A stretch of DNA of 49,418 nucleotides from DATCVR01 sp036566745 (GCA_036566745.1 DATCVR010000162.1:1-49418), one strand, 5' to 3'; shown: positions 37,958 through 46,835, counted from the stretch's first letter. Notes: generated by a model from the sequence alone, not told the origin. Numbers and translations: made by a program.

Positions 37958-39805
37958 TCAGTTCGCGGCGTCGTAGCGCTGCGCCACCACCTCGCGCAGG
38001 GCGGCCGTGTCGGCATCGGTCCAGCCCTCGGGCGGCGCGATCGCGGCCCAGCCGTCGGAGTACTCGGTGACGTAGTTGTGGCCGTGCCCGCGCGGGACCG
38101 CCCCGGCGACGAAGAGATCCATGCTGACCTGCCAGAACGTCACGAACGGCATCCAACGCAGCGCCGGGAGCACGTCCGGTCCCGCTGGCTCGCGCAGCCA
38201 GTCCGGCTCGTGGAGGATCAGCTCGGGCGACCACCACACGACGCCGTCGGAAGCGTGCTGGACGTACACGACGCGGGGCTCGTCCCAGCGCGGTCCGAGC
38301 CGCCACACGTCGGCTGCGTCGCCCACGTCGGTGCCCCAGCGGACCTGCTCGCCCCCGCGGTAGACCGGGCTGTACTCGTACGAGCCGGGGTCGCGGTGGT
38401 CGGTGAAGTACCGCCAGTTCTCGGTGAAGTTGGGGGTGCCCACCCAGAGGGCGCCGTCGGTGCGCTCGGACAGGTCCTGAAGGCCGCTGAACGCGCCTTG
38501 CCCGCCGTAGCTGCCCAGCGACTCGCCGAAGACCAGCAGGCGCGGGCGGTCGTTCTCGGGGCGCTGCGACCACGCGTCGTAGACGGCCTCGAACAGCGCC
38601 TTGCCCGCGGCGGGCGGGGTGTCCCGGTTGGCCACGAAGCTGACCCAACTGGGCAGGTAGGAGTACTGCATCGCCGCGATCGCGGTGTCGCCGCCGTGCA
38701 TCAGCTCGATCGTGTCGGCCATCGACGGATCGACCCATCCGGTGCCCGTCGTGGTGGCGACCACCAGGACCGCGCGGTCCCAGGCGTCGGTGCGGTCGAG
38801 CTCGTCGACGACGAGGGCCGCGGTGTCGACCGGATCCGGCGCCGACTCGAGCCCGGCGTAGACCCGGACGGGGACCTGGACCGCCGGGTCGGCGCCGCGC
38901 TGGCGGGCGAAGGTGATGAGGTCGTGCTGGGACGGCCCGCCCGCCACGAAGGTGCGGCCCTGCGACCCCAGCGAGTCCCATGCCACGGTGGAGTCGGGCG
39001 AACCGGAACGCTCGGGTGCCCTCGGCTCGGTGACGCCGGGCTCGGTGCCCTCGTCGACGGCCGCGTACGCCGTGTTCATCGAGCTCATGACGTAGCGGAC
39101 GACGGTGCCGTCGACCAGCAGCACCGCCAGCACGATCACGACGACGGCCGCCAGCACCTGGGCCAGGGCCGCCGGGAGCCAGCGGTCGAGCAGCACGGCG
39201 ACGGCGCGGATCGCGAACCACAGCGCACGCGCGACGATCAGGGCGACCAGCGCCAGCGCGAGCGCCACGACGACGACCAGTGCGAACGCCGGCTCGACGT
39301 CGGGCATGCCGAACAGCTCGCGGAGATCGGACTGCCAGCGCACGTCGAGAACCATCATCGCGACGACCGAGCCGAGGCCCACGCCCGCGAACACCACCCA
39401 GCCGGCTCGGCGCCAGCGCGGGCTCCATCGTGGCCGCACCCCGAGCTTGCGGGCCAGCCATCCCACGAAGGTCCCCAGGGCGTATCCGCTGGCGATGCTC
39501 ATGCCCGACGCCACGGCCTGATAGGGCCACGTGCGCGGGATCAGCGACGGCGTCAGCGAGCCCAGGAAGAAGAGCACCGCGGCGACCAGGCCGACCACCG
39601 AGAACGACCGGCCGAACCGGGCCGCGACCGCCCGCGCCCTGGCGCCCCGGCGAGGCCGCAGGTGCTCGTCCGGCACCGCCTCGGCGCGCTCGGCCTGCGC
39701 CGGAGCCGGGTCCGGCTCGACAGGCTCGGTCTCGGCATGCTCGGTCTCGACGAGCGAGCCTGTCTCGGGCCCGCCCGGCGCCGGCTTCACGATGTCCTCG
39801 GCCAT
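37958..39805 (-). CDS. Membrane alpha/beta-hydrolase-family protein
   Basis: A 615-residue integral membrane protein. After an acidic N-terminal tail (about 70 residues) there are four or five transmembrane helices in residues 70-260 (VVGLVAAVLFFLGSLTPSLI, WVVFAGVGLGSVVAMMVL, FALVVVVALALALVALIVA, VLAAVVVIVLAVLLVDGTVV). An extracytoplasmic hydrolase domain follows, with the nucleophile elbow LLVFGESLGSYGG near residue 430. This matches the actinobacterial family with a dedicated N-terminal membrane domain and an alpha/beta-hydrolase C-terminal domain (Abhydrolase_9 type). The substrate is unknown. ATG 39805 has a GAGGTGAGG Shine-Dalgarno sequence. It is upstream of aroC on the same strand. Confidence 0.82.
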   Translation of the reverse strand: MAEDIVKPAPGGPETGSLVETEHAETEPVEPDPAPAQAERAEAVPDEHLRPRRGARARAVAARFGRSFSVVGLVAAVLFFLGSLTPSLIPRTWPYQAVASGMSIASGYALGTFVGWLARKLGVRPRWSPRWRRAGWVVFAGVGLGSVVAMMVLDVRWQSDLRELFGMPDVEPAFALVVVVALALALVALIVARALWFAIRAVAVLLDRWLPAALAQVLAAVVVIVLAVLLVDGTVVRYVMSSMNTAYAAVDEGTEPGVTEPRAPERSGSPDSTVAWDSLGSQGRTFVAGGPSQHDLITFARQRGADPAVQVPVRVYAGLESAPDPVDTAALVVDELDRTDAWDRAVLVVATTTGTGWVDPSMADTIELMHGGDTAIAAMQYSYLPSWVSFVANRDTPPAAGKALFEAVYDAWSQRPENDRPRLLVFGESLGSYGGQGAFSGLQDLSERTDGALWVGTPNFTENWRYFTDHRDPGSYEYSPVYRGGEQVRWGTDVGDAADVWRLGPRWDEPRVVYVQHASDGVVWWSPELILHEPDWLREPAGPDVLPALRWMPFVTFWQVSMDLFVAGAVPRGHGHNYVTEYSDGWAAIAPPEGWTDADTAALREVVAQRYDAAN

Positions 39806-39908
39806 GCCCACCCTCACCTCGTCGTGGCGGTAGTGAGGTGATCGTAGGGCCGGCGCCGGACAGAAGCTCGCCGACGCCCCGGCGGGTGCGCCGCGCCGAG
39901 AACGTGCG

Positions 39909-40730
39909 CTACCGCTTGATCGCCACCCCGGCATACTCCCACAGCTTCTGGTTCGGATCGCTCGGCGTCTTGGACGGCGGCTGCGCCGGGTTACGCCAGG
40001 TGGCACAGTCGACGACACCGGGCTCGACCAGCTCGAGGCCGTCGAACACCCGCTCGACCTCGGCGCGCGAGCGCACCCGGCCCCACTCGGTACCCAGCGA
40101 GAGCACCACGTCGGTGAGCCACTTCGCGGTCTCGGGGTCGTCGGAGACGATCTGCGAGAAGACCAGCGCAGAGCCCGGCGCCAGCCGGTCGAACAGGCGA
40201 CGGACGATGCCGAAGGGGTCGTCGGCGTCAGGGATGCAGTGCAACAGGGACACGAGCATCACGCACACCGGCTGCTCGAAGTCGATCAGCCGCTGGGCCT
40301 CCTCGGAGGCCACGATCTCGTCGGCGTTGCGGATGTCGGCCATCATGACCGTGGTGTTCTCGTTCTCGGCCAGCAGCGCCCGGCCGTGCGCCAGCACGAT
40401 CGGGTCGTTGTCGACGTAGACCACCCGAGCGTCGGGGTTGACCCGCTGGGCGACGTGGTGGGTGTTCTCGACGGTGGGCAGCCCGGCACCGAGGTCGAGG
40501 AACTGGTCGATGCCCTGACGGGCCAGGAAGTCCACGGCCCGGCCCAGGTACGCCCGGTTGTCCATGCAGAACTGGAAGATCTCCGGCGCGACCTGCATCA
40601 TGCCGTCGACCGCCGCGCGATCGCTGGCGAAGTTGTCCTTGCCGTTGAGTACGTAGTCGTACATGCGCGCCACGCTGGGCGTGCTCATGTCGATCTTGGG
40701 ATTCACCGTGCTCTGCGGCTGGTCCGACAT
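39909..40730 (-). CDS. S-adenosyl methyltransferase (Methyltransf_19 / DUF574 type)
   Basis: A 273-residue SAM-dependent methyltransferase of a family expanded in actinobacteria. The family start TPSVARMYDYVLNGKDNFAS is conserved; the SAM-binding region is FLDLGAGLPTVENTHHVAQ, followed by VVYVDNDPIVLAHGRALL. Later there are VMLVSLLHCIPDADDP and the C-terminal YAGVAIKR. The substrate is unknown. ATG 40730 follows GAGAGG; upstream ATGs at 40748 and 40751 fall before this site. A TACAAT -10-like box lies at 40781-40786 (minus strand), predicting a short leader. Confidence 0.88.
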   Translation of the reverse strand: MSDQPQSTVNPKIDMSTPSVARMYDYVLNGKDNFASDRAAVDGMMQVAPEIFQFCMDNRAYLGRAVDFLARQGIDQFLDLGAGLPTVENTHHVAQRVNPDARVVYVDNDPIVLAHGRALLAENENTTVMMADIRNADEIVASEEAQRLIDFEQPVCVMLVSLLHCIPDADDPFGIVRRLFDRLAPGSALVFSQIVSDDPETAKWLTDVVLSLGTEWGRVRSRAEVERVFDGLELVEPGVVDCATWRNPAQPPSKTPSDPNQKLWEYAGVAIKR

Positions 40731-40878
40731 CGGGAGAAACCTCTCCATCATGATTAGCGGGGAATAGCCGGTTTCGCGGCATTGTAAAGGCGGCGAGCAC
40801 GGCCCGATAGGGCCCGGCGCGGCCGGCACAGAAGTTATCCGAAGCCCGGAACGCTCGCCATCCGGCCCCCTTTCGGAC

Positions 40879-42951
40879 CTAGTCCGCCGCCGTGGGGACC
40901 GTGGTGAGGAACAAGGACATGCCGTCATCGGTCAGAGTCGAATCGACTCCGTTGCCCGAATAATCGAGTTGCTCATGGCCGGCCCAGTCGGGGATCGGCT
41001 CTCCCCCGTCGGCCAGGTGCTGCCACGTCATGCCGTCCCAGCCGAACTGGAACACGGTGGTCGGCGCGGTGCCGTACGGCCCGTAGTCGGTGAACCGACC
41101 GCCCTCGGCCAGCTGCATGCGCAGGGTGTTGTGGAAGAACACGTTCTGCGGGCCGGTGGCGCCGGACCACTTCACCGCCTTCTGCCCCGCGCCCCACCAG
41201 ATCGGGTACCACGCGCTCTCGTCGGCGGAGTCGGCTCCTTCGCCGCCGCAGTTGGCCTCGCACGACCCGGGCCGGTGCTCGAACGGCACGGTGACGGTGT
41301 TCAGCTCGAACAGGTTGCGTCGCTCCCAGCCGCCGTGGAGGTTGAGGTCGGAATCGAAGTCGTTGCCGATGACGACGTTGCCCGACGCCGACCACTGCAG
41401 CGTGAAGTGCCGGAGGTTCCGGGTGACGTTGCCGGCGTAGACGCTGTCCCACACCCGGCTGCCGCGGAGGTATCCGTTGCCGCCCTTGCCCTTGTTCCAC
41501 GAGCCGTCGAAGTAGTTGTCGACGATCTGGAGGTTCTTGGCCTCCTCGGTGACCACCGGGTGCGAGCCGGCCATGTAGCCCACGGTGTCGCGCATCCAGG
41601 AGTCCGCCGCCCACTTGAACACCACTCCGTGCAGGGCGTACTCGGGAGCGAGGTTTCCGTACTCGTGCACGGCGGCGGCCGGGTCGAGGTCGTGCTCGCC
41701 GCCGTCGAGCTTCGGCAGCCCGGTGAGGTCGAGGGTGAAGTAGAAGCCCTCGAGGCCGACCCCCAGCACCGGGTCGACGAGCGGACTGGCCTTGCTCGGG
41801 TACTCCGCGCCGTCGATCTCCTCCGAGCCGTCCGAGGTGGAGTCGACGGGCAGGTCGAACTCCAGGGGCTTGTCGACGGTGAGCGTGTGCTGGGCCGCGT
41901 CGATCGCCGCGATGGTGAAGATCTGCTGGCGCATGTGGAGGTTCTGCGGCTCGAACTCGTCCGACAGCGCCTCGGTGGCGGCGTAGAAGCCCTCGCTGTT
42001 GGCAGCCCGGATATTGACCAGCCCGCCCACCACGAACGTGCTCATCGCCTCGTCGTCCACATCGTCCGCCAGGTGGATCACCTGGTCGCCGGCGCGGGCC
42101 GAGAACGGCTCGCTCTCCCCCGGCGCGGCGCGCAGCTCGACCCCCGCGCGCCAGTGGACGTTGACCGTGCCCTCGAAGAGGTCCTTGCGGTTCTCGGGGG
42201 CGTCGTCGTAGTCGTCGGCGTACCGCTCGGACACCTCGCGGCTCTGCACCCGGAACATCCCGCGGCCGGGCCAGAGCCAGCCGCCCTTGGCGTCGCCGGC
42301 CTCCATGCCGTCCTCGTCCCAGTCGGCGCCGTCGTCGGTGAGCGTGTCGTAGCGGGTGTCGGTGTCGGGACGGAAGACCAGGCTGGTGCCGGTGGCGGGA
42401 TCGCTGCCCGCGCCGCGGACGGTGAGGAAGTCGGCGTCCACCGACACCTCGCGGTCGATGGTGAGCGCGCCCGCGGGGAGGGTGATGAGCGAGAGCTGGT
42501 CGTAGCCGGCGTCCGGCGAGCAGTCGTCCTTCACCGCGTCGATCGCCGCCTGCAGCCCGCTGGCGTCGGTCTCGTCGTCGTCGGGCACGACGCCGTACTC
42601 CGTGGCCAGTTCCTCCGCGGTGATCAGGCACGCCTCGTCGGTGGTGTAGTCGGCCTCGCCGGGCAGGTCGGCGCCGCCGCGATAGCCCGCGTGGCTCCAG
42701 TCCGGCAGCCCTGGCAGGGGGGCGCGGCGGTTGGCGGCCGAGAGGTCGAGTCCGGCGACGTTGCCGGCGTCCGCGCTGATGCTGGGTGTGGGCAGCGGGT
42801 GGTCCGGCACCTCGGGATCGGGCTCGGGATCCGCGCCACCACACGCGCCGGCCAGGGCCGCGGCCAGCAGCACCACGACGCCGCGCACGGCCACCGCGCC
42901 GCGCGGACTCACCCGTCCACTCGACGATCTCCGCACGCGGGAATCACTCAC
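40879..42951 (-). CDS. Large lipoprotein with predicted right-handed beta-helix
   Basis: A 690-residue exported lipoprotein. The signal segment VVVLLAAALAGAC has Cys at residue 37, followed by an acidic Pro linker. Residues 120-330 start like a pectate-lyase-superfamily beta helix (DASGLQAAIDAVKDDCS, SLITLPAGALTIDREVSVDA, FLTVRGAGSDPATGT), and residues 430-620 show the repeated Asn-rich coil pattern (LQIVDNYFDGSWNKG, YAGNVTRNLRHFTLQWSAS, VVIGNDFDSDLNLHG, ELNTVTVPFEH). Such folds are found in polysaccharide lyases and glycoside hydrolases; no specific catalytic site was recognised. The start is GTG 42951 with a weak Shine-Dalgarno sequence. It may act on plant or microbial polysaccharide. Confidence 0.75.
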   Translation of the reverse strand: MSDSRVRRSSSGRVSPRGAVAVRGVVVLLAAALAGACGGADPEPDPEVPDHPLPTPSISADAGNVAGLDLSAANRRAPLPGLPDWSHAGYRGGADLPGEADYTTDEACLITAEELATEYGVVPDDDETDASGLQAAIDAVKDDCSPDAGYDQLSLITLPAGALTIDREVSVDADFLTVRGAGSDPATGTSLVFRPDTDTRYDTLTDDGADWDEDGMEAGDAKGGWLWPGRGMFRVQSREVSERYADDYDDAPENRKDLFEGTVNVHWRAGVELRAAPGESEPFSARAGDQVIHLADDVDDEAMSTFVVGGLVNIRAANSEGFYAATEALSDEFEPQNLHMRQQIFTIAAIDAAQHTLTVDKPLEFDLPVDSTSDGSEEIDGAEYPSKASPLVDPVLGVGLEGFYFTLDLTGLPKLDGGEHDLDPAAAVHEYGNLAPEYALHGVVFKWAADSWMRDTVGYMAGSHPVVTEEAKNLQIVDNYFDGSWNKGKGGNGYLRGSRVWDSVYAGNVTRNLRHFTLQWSASGNVVIGNDFDSDLNLHGGWERRNLFELNTVTVPFEHRPGSCEANCGGEGADSADESAWYPIWWGAGQKAVKWSGATGPQNVFFHNTLRMQLAEGGRFTDYGPYGTAPTTVFQFGWDGMTWQHLADGGEPIPDWAGHEQLDYSGNGVDSTLTDDGMSLFLTTVPTAAD

Positions 42952-43021
42952 TTCCGAGGAGTCGGGGACGCCACGATCACTGCCGCGAACGGTCCGTGTT
43001 CATGTGATCACGCCCGGAGGG

Positions 43022-43852
43022 TCAGCGGAAGGCGTCCGCGTGTTCCTGCACCCACTGCCGGAACGTGCGCGGCGCGCGCCCCGTGACCTCCTGCACCGTG
43101 GGCTCGATGCCGGACTCGTCGAGAGTGCCGTCCACGTAGAAGTCGAAGAAGGCGTCGACGTACTCGACCGGCATGCTCGCCTCAAGCTCCACGCGCGCCT
43201 CCGCGTCGGTCAGCCCGACGAACCGGAGGTCGCGCCCGAGCACCTCGGCGAGGACGGCCACCTGGTCGGCGGGCAGGATCGCCTCCGGTCCCGACGCCAC
43301 GTACGTCCGGCCCTCGTGACCCTCGCTGAGCAGGGCCTTCGCGACGACAGCCGCGATGTCGTACGGGTCGATCGCCGCGGCCGTCACCCCCGGGAAGGGC
43401 ACCCGCACCTCGTCGCCGGCCTGGAGCTGAGGCAGCCAGCGCAGCGCGTTCGACATGAAGGCCCGCGCCCGGACGATCGTCCACGGCACCCCGGAGTCGC
43501 GGACCGCCCGCTCGGAGATGATCATGTAACGGGACACGGCGTTCGTGAGGTCACCGCTGCCGGCCGATCCGCCTGACAGCAGGACGACGCGTTCAGCCCC
43601 GGCCGCGCGGACCTGGTCGAGCAGGCCGGGCATGTCGGCGTAGCCCGGCAGCAGGAACACGCCCCGGGCTCCGGCCAGCGCCTCGGTCATCGTCTCGGGG
43701 CGGTTCAGGTCGCCGGTGACCGGCTGGACGCCCGAGGGCAGGACGACATGGTCCGGATCGCGGACGAGCGCACGCACCGACGCGCCCTCGCCGGCCAGGG
43801 CACGTACGAGTTCCGCGCCGACATTTCCCGTGGCGCCAGTGACCACCATCAT
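43022..43852 (-). CDS. NmrA-like NAD(P)-binding protein
   Basis: A 276-residue NmrA/quinone-reductase-like atypical SDR. It starts MMVVTGATGNVGAELVRAL with the GxxGxxG dinucleotide loop, continues with RALVRDPDHVV and VTGDLNRPETMTEALAGARG, and has the ERVVLLSGGSAGSG strand and a C-terminal substrate region (PFPGVTAAAIDPYDIAAVVA). No classical catalytic Tyr-Lys pair is evident. ATG 43852 follows GGAGAG. It is divergent from the antiporter gene. The role is unknown; redox sensing or quinone reduction are family options. Confidence 0.85.
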   Translation of the reverse strand: MMVVTGATGNVGAELVRALAGEGASVRALVRDPDHVVLPSGVQPVTGDLNRPETMTEALAGARGVFLLPGYADMPGLLDQVRAAGAERVVLLSGGSAGSGDLTNAVSRYMIISERAVRDSGVPWTIVRARAFMSNALRWLPQLQAGDEVRVPFPGVTAAAIDPYDIAAVVAKALLSEGHEGRTYVASGPEAILPADQVAVLAEVLGRDLRFVGLTDAEARVELEASMPVEYVDAFFDFYVDGTLDESGIEPTVQEVTGRAPRTFRQWVQEHADAFR

Positions 43853-44003
43853 GTGATTTCTCTCCGTCGTCCGATCCGAGCCAGCCGGGGCGATCCTATG
43901 CGCCCGACGCCCGATCATCCGGGCGCTGTTGCTCGGAAGGGGTGGAGCCACGGCACGGAGTGCACTAGACAGGCTCGAGACGGCATCGAACGGGGACGAG
44001 CAG

Positions 44004-45221
44004 ATGTCCGAAGAGTCGCTGGTCATGCTCACCGTGGTCTTCGCGGCCGCGGTGCTGGCGCCGTTCGCCGCCGACCGCGTGGCCCACGTCGTCGCGATCC
44101 CGCCGGTCGTGGTCGAGATCGGGCTCGGAATCCTGGTCGGCCCGGCGCTGCTCGACTGGGTGAGCGACACCGAGGTCATCGGCTCGCTGTCCGACCTCGG
44201 GCTGGCGTTCCTGATGTTCCTTGCCGGGTACGAGATCGAGTTCGACCGGATCAAGGGCGAGCCCCTGCGGGCGGCCGCCTGGGGATGGGGCATCTCGATC
44301 GTCCTGGGGATCTCGCTGGGCCTGCTGCTCGCGGGCACGGAGTCAGGCTTCGTCGTGGGGCTGGTCCTGACGACGACGGCGCTGGGCACCCTTCTGCCGA
44401 TCCTGCGCGACAGCGGCGAGACCGACTCGCCGTTCGGCACCAGGTTCCTGGCTGTGGGCGCGGTCGGCGAGTTCCTGCCCATCGTGGCGATCGCGTTCGT
44501 CCTCAGCGGCCAGCGGCCAGCCCACACCACGGTCGTCCTGGCGATCTTCGCCGTCGTCGCGGTCACCGGAGCCGTCCTGGCCAGCCGGCCCCGCCATCCC
44601 CGGCTGGCCCGGCTCGTCACCGCCACCCTCGGCACCAGCTCGCAGCTGGGCGTGCGGCTGTCGGTGCTGGTGGTCGTCGCGATGTTCGCCCTCGCCGAGG
44701 TGCTCGGGCTCGATCCGGTGCTGGGCGCGTTCGCCGCCGGCATTCTCGTGCACCTGTTCCTCGGCTCCGGAGACCCACGCGAGGCCGCCCACGTGCTCTC
44801 GCGGCTCGAAGGCATCGGCTTCGGGTTCTTCATCCCGATCTTCTTCGTGGTCAGCGGGGTCCGCTTCGACCTCGACGCCTTGCTCGACGACCCGTCAGCC
44901 CTGCTCCTGCTGCCGATCGTGCTGGTGCTCTTCCTGATCGTGCGCGGCGGTCCGACGTTCCTGCTCCAGCGCCGTGATCTCGGCGATCGCAACGCCGTCG
45001 CGCTCGGCATGCTGGCCGCTACGGCGCTCCCCCTGGTCGTCGTCATCACCGAGCTGGCCGTCGAAGAAGGGATCATGGACGCCGCCACCGCGGCAGCGCT
45101 CGTCGGGGCCGGGATGCTCTCGGTGCTGATCTTCCCAACGGTCGCCTTGCGCATCCGGTCCGGCTCCTCCGGCGCCCGTGCGGTGCGGGCCGACGCCGAG
45201 GACGCCGACGAGGCGTTGTGA
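44004..45221 (+). CDS. Cation/proton antiporter (CPA2 family)
   Basis: A 405-residue integral membrane protein with about 11-12 hydrophobic helices. The N-terminus (MLTVVFAAAVLAPFAADRV) leads into VVVEIGLGILVGPALLDWV and LGLAFLMFLAGYEIEFD, the conserved acidic helix of Na+/H+ exchangers of the KefB type. Later it has LGLDPVLGAFAAGILVHLFL and GFFIPIFFVVSGVRFDLDAL. The TrkA-N nucleotide-binding tail of Kef systems is absent; the C-terminus is short and acidic. The ATG at 44004 follows a GGGGACGAG stretch. It probably exchanges Na+ or K+ for H+. Confidence 0.88.
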   Translation: MSEESLVMLTVVFAAAVLAPFAADRVAHVVAIPPVVVEIGLGILVGPALLDWVSDTEVIGSLSDLGLAFLMFLAGYEIEFDRIKGEPLRAAAWGWGISIVLGISLGLLLAGTESGFVVGLVLTTTALGTLLPILRDSGETDSPFGTRFLAVGAVGEFLPIVAIAFVLSGQRPAHTTVVLAIFAVVAVTGAVLASRPRHPRLARLVTATLGTSSQLGVRLSVLVVVAMFALAEVLGLDPVLGAFAAGILVHLFLGSGDPREAAHVLSRLEGIGFGFFIPIFFVVSGVRFDLDALLDDPSALLLLPIVLVLFLIVRGGPTFLLQRRDLGDRNAVALGMLAATALPLVVVITELAVEEGIMDAATAAALVGAGMLSVLIFPTVALRIRSGSSGARAVRADAEDADEAL

Positions 45222-45238
45222 GGACGCCCTCGACGAAA

Positions 45239-45266
45239 CGGCTCCGCCCTCGTGAGGATGGAGCCG
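45239..45266. terminator. Hairpin between convergent antiporter and DUF397 genes
   Basis: CGGCTCC (45239-45245) pairs with GGAGCCG (45260-45266) over seven bases with a 14-base loop, starting 17 bases after the antiporter stop and before the DUF397 stop. This is a reasonable two-way terminator for the convergent genes, although neither side has a T-run. Confidence 0.45.
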
Positions 45267-45288
45267 CCGGTCTGCGCACGTGGAATCG

Positions 45289-45486
45289 TCAGTCGAACTC
45301 GCCTGCGTGGACGCCCTTCACGAACGCCGCCCACTCCCCTGCCGTAAACCGAAGGACGTCGCCGCGCGGGTTCTTCGAGTCGCGGACCGCACGTCCACCA
45401 TCAGCGAGCGAAGCGACCTCGACGCAGTCGCTGATGTCCTGTTGCCCATTGAAACTGGACTTGGCCCACAGCAACCTTTCAGACAC
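45289..45486 (-). CDS. DUF397-domain small protein
   Basis: A 65-residue protein, essentially one DUF397 domain: LLWAKSSFNGQQDISDCVEV, VRDSKNPRGDVLRFTAGEW and FVKGVHAGEFD. Such proteins are regularly encoded next to XRE/DUF5753 regulators in actinobacteria and have been proposed to form regulator-partner or toxin-antitoxin-like modules, as with BldB/WhiJ-type loci in Streptomyces. The GTG start is two bases after the XRE gene stop, so the two form one operon. Confidence 0.9.
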   Translation of the reverse strand: MSERLLWAKSSFNGQQDISDCVEVASLADGGRAVRDSKNPRGDVLRFTAGEWAAFVKGVHAGEFD

Positions 45487-45488
45487 AA

Positions 45489-46298
45489 CTACAGCTCCTC
45501 GATACGCGCTCTGACCATTCGCACGCTCTCAGCAAAGCTGGCCGCATGACTGCACAGCATGTCAAACGAACTGATGCACGGCTCGATGGTGGCTGCGTCC
45601 GACACGGTCTGGCCGTCCCTGGCCCGCTCGAGATACATGACACGTTCGCCATCGGCCAGGTCATAGATCGTCATCGGTGCCGAAGGGCCAACGGCGACGT
45701 CGAAGCGCAGAATCTGGAGCGTAACGAGCCGTTGCTCGACCAGCTCGACGAGCCGGACGAGCTGCTCTCGCATCACCTCCGCGCCGCCGACAACCTGGTA
45801 CAGCGTCGCTTCCGCTCCGATTACGTGAAACCTCTTCAGTCGGCCCGCCGTCAGGACCTGCTGGCGATGGAGGCGCCGTTCCAACCATTCGTTCAGCTTG
45901 TCTTCGTCGGCAGGTCCTGTCATGCCGCCACGGAACAGCGCTCGGGCGTATCTGGCGGTCTGCAGGAAGCCGTGAACGACGGTCGGCTGCCACGACCGGA
46001 TAGCCACGGCCCCCTCTTCCGCTTCGAACCGACGTGCCGCCCACCGCGGCGCCGACTGCTTGCCGGCCAGCACGAACAACCGCACAAGGCGGCCTTGGCA
46101 GCCAAGTGCGGTGTCGATTCGCTCAGCAAGGTCAGGCTTAGACTCCCGTTGAGCTGTCTCGATCATCGAGATCATGGAATTGGTGCAATACACGCGCGCC
46201 GCGAGCTGTCGCTGAGTGAGCCCACATGCCTTGCGCGCAATTCGCACCTCCTCGCCGAATAGCACCATCGCATCGGAAGGTGTCGAGCGACTGGTCAC
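45489..46298 (-). CDS. XRE-family regulator with DUF5753 domain
   Basis: A 269-residue protein. The N-terminal helix-turn-helix (about residues 10-65) reads FGEEVRIARKACGLTQRQLA, then VYCTNSMISMIETAQRESKP. The C-terminal DUF5753 domain (about 90-265) contains IRSWQPTVVHGFLQTARYAR, RRLHRQQVLTAG and EVMREQLVRLVELVEQR. It resembles Streptomyces WhiJ-type regulators that work with small DUF397 partners. I choose GTG 46298 because GGAGG ends six bases upstream; GTG 46304 would sit directly on it. It is divergent from the small Cys-containing gene. Confidence 0.9.
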   Translation of the reverse strand: MTSRSTPSDAMVLFGEEVRIARKACGLTQRQLAARVYCTNSMISMIETAQRESKPDLAERIDTALGCQGRLVRLFVLAGKQSAPRWAARRFEAEEGAVAIRSWQPTVVHGFLQTARYARALFRGGMTGPADEDKLNEWLERRLHRQQVLTAGRLKRFHVIGAEATLYQVVGGAEVMREQLVRLVELVEQRLVTLQILRFDVAVGPSAPMTIYDLADGERVMYLERARDGQTVSDAATIEPCISSFDMLCSHAASFAESVRMVRARIEEL

Positions 46299-46336
46299 AT
46301 GCACCCTCCAGAAAGCCCCACAAGCGCTCGAAAGAG

Positions 46337-46355
46337 TTCACAGTTGGAGGGTGAA
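46337..46355. promoter_or_regulatory. Candidate XRE operator
   Basis: TTCAC (46337-46341) and GTGAA (46351-46355), inverted arms nine bases apart, in the divergent promoter region between the XRE regulator and the small Cys-containing gene. The arms are short, so this is tentative. Confidence 0.3.
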
Positions 46356-46481
46356 ACCTTAACCCCTTCCCAGCTCGGCCACGTCCCGGCCAATCTCGAA
46401 GGCAACCACCGGTCGCGGGGAACCCAACGAGCGCGTCACTCCGAGACCCGCGGCCGGTGGCCCCACAACGAGGAGTCCACC

Positions 46482-46667
46482 GTGGCCACCAGCATGTCCG
46501 ACATCGATGAGTACGCACGGCGTGAACAGCGCGCGCACGTCAGGCTGAGCAAGACCGACCCGACGTGTCGCACGTGCGGACCCGACACCCCATGGCCCTG
46601 CCCCACGGCGATCTGGCAGGAGCAATGGCTCGGCACCTTGAACCTCGAGATCAGACGCAGTCGGTGA
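46482..46667 (+). CDS. Small protein with paired Cys motif
   Basis: A 61-residue protein starting at GTG 46482 after GAGGAG (46470-46475). The N-terminal half is charged and helical (MSDIDEYARREQRAHVRLSK); the C-terminal half has CRTCGPDTPWPC, a possible half zinc finger, and a Trp-rich end (IWQEQWLGTLNLEI). It is divergent from the XRE/DUF397 pair. I do not recognise a named family; similar short Cys/Trp proteins occur beside these regulators in actinobacteria. It may be a third member of the module. Confidence 0.55.
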   Translation: MATSMSDIDEYARREQRAHVRLSKTDPTCRTCGPDTPWPCPTAIWQEQWLGTLNLEIRRSR

Positions 46668-46680
46668 TTCGGCCGCAGCC

Positions 46681-46716
46681 CATGACCTCCCACGTGACCT
46701 GCGACGTGACCGAATC
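46681..46716 (+). promoter_or_regulatory. Three 12-bp direct repeats upstream of the sugar ABC transporter
   Basis: Three consecutive 12-base units (46681-46692, 46693-46704, 46705-46716) share C(A/G)TGACC in their first seven bases, so TGACC recurs exactly every 12 bp. They lie about 120 bases before the binding-protein start, where a regulator of the transporter would be expected to bind. Confidence 0.5.
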
Positions 46717-46835
46717 GTTATGGGCAGATCGATCTTCCCCCTTGCCAAGTCGGCGCCCGACGTGTTCGTTCGGACATGTGCCGGGATCGCCACCGCCGGC
46801 TCAGGGCGCCAACCAGCTTTGGGAGGTCGACCATC

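Noticed and set aside
43853..45334. Extension of the NmrA-like frame to 45334
   Set aside because: It is antisense to the antiporter gene; the NmrA start is well defined by MMVVTGATGNVG and GGAGAG.
45280..45549. Plus-strand ORFs opposite DUF397
   Set aside because: The minus-strand DUF397 protein is a clear family match; the plus-strand frames have no domain.
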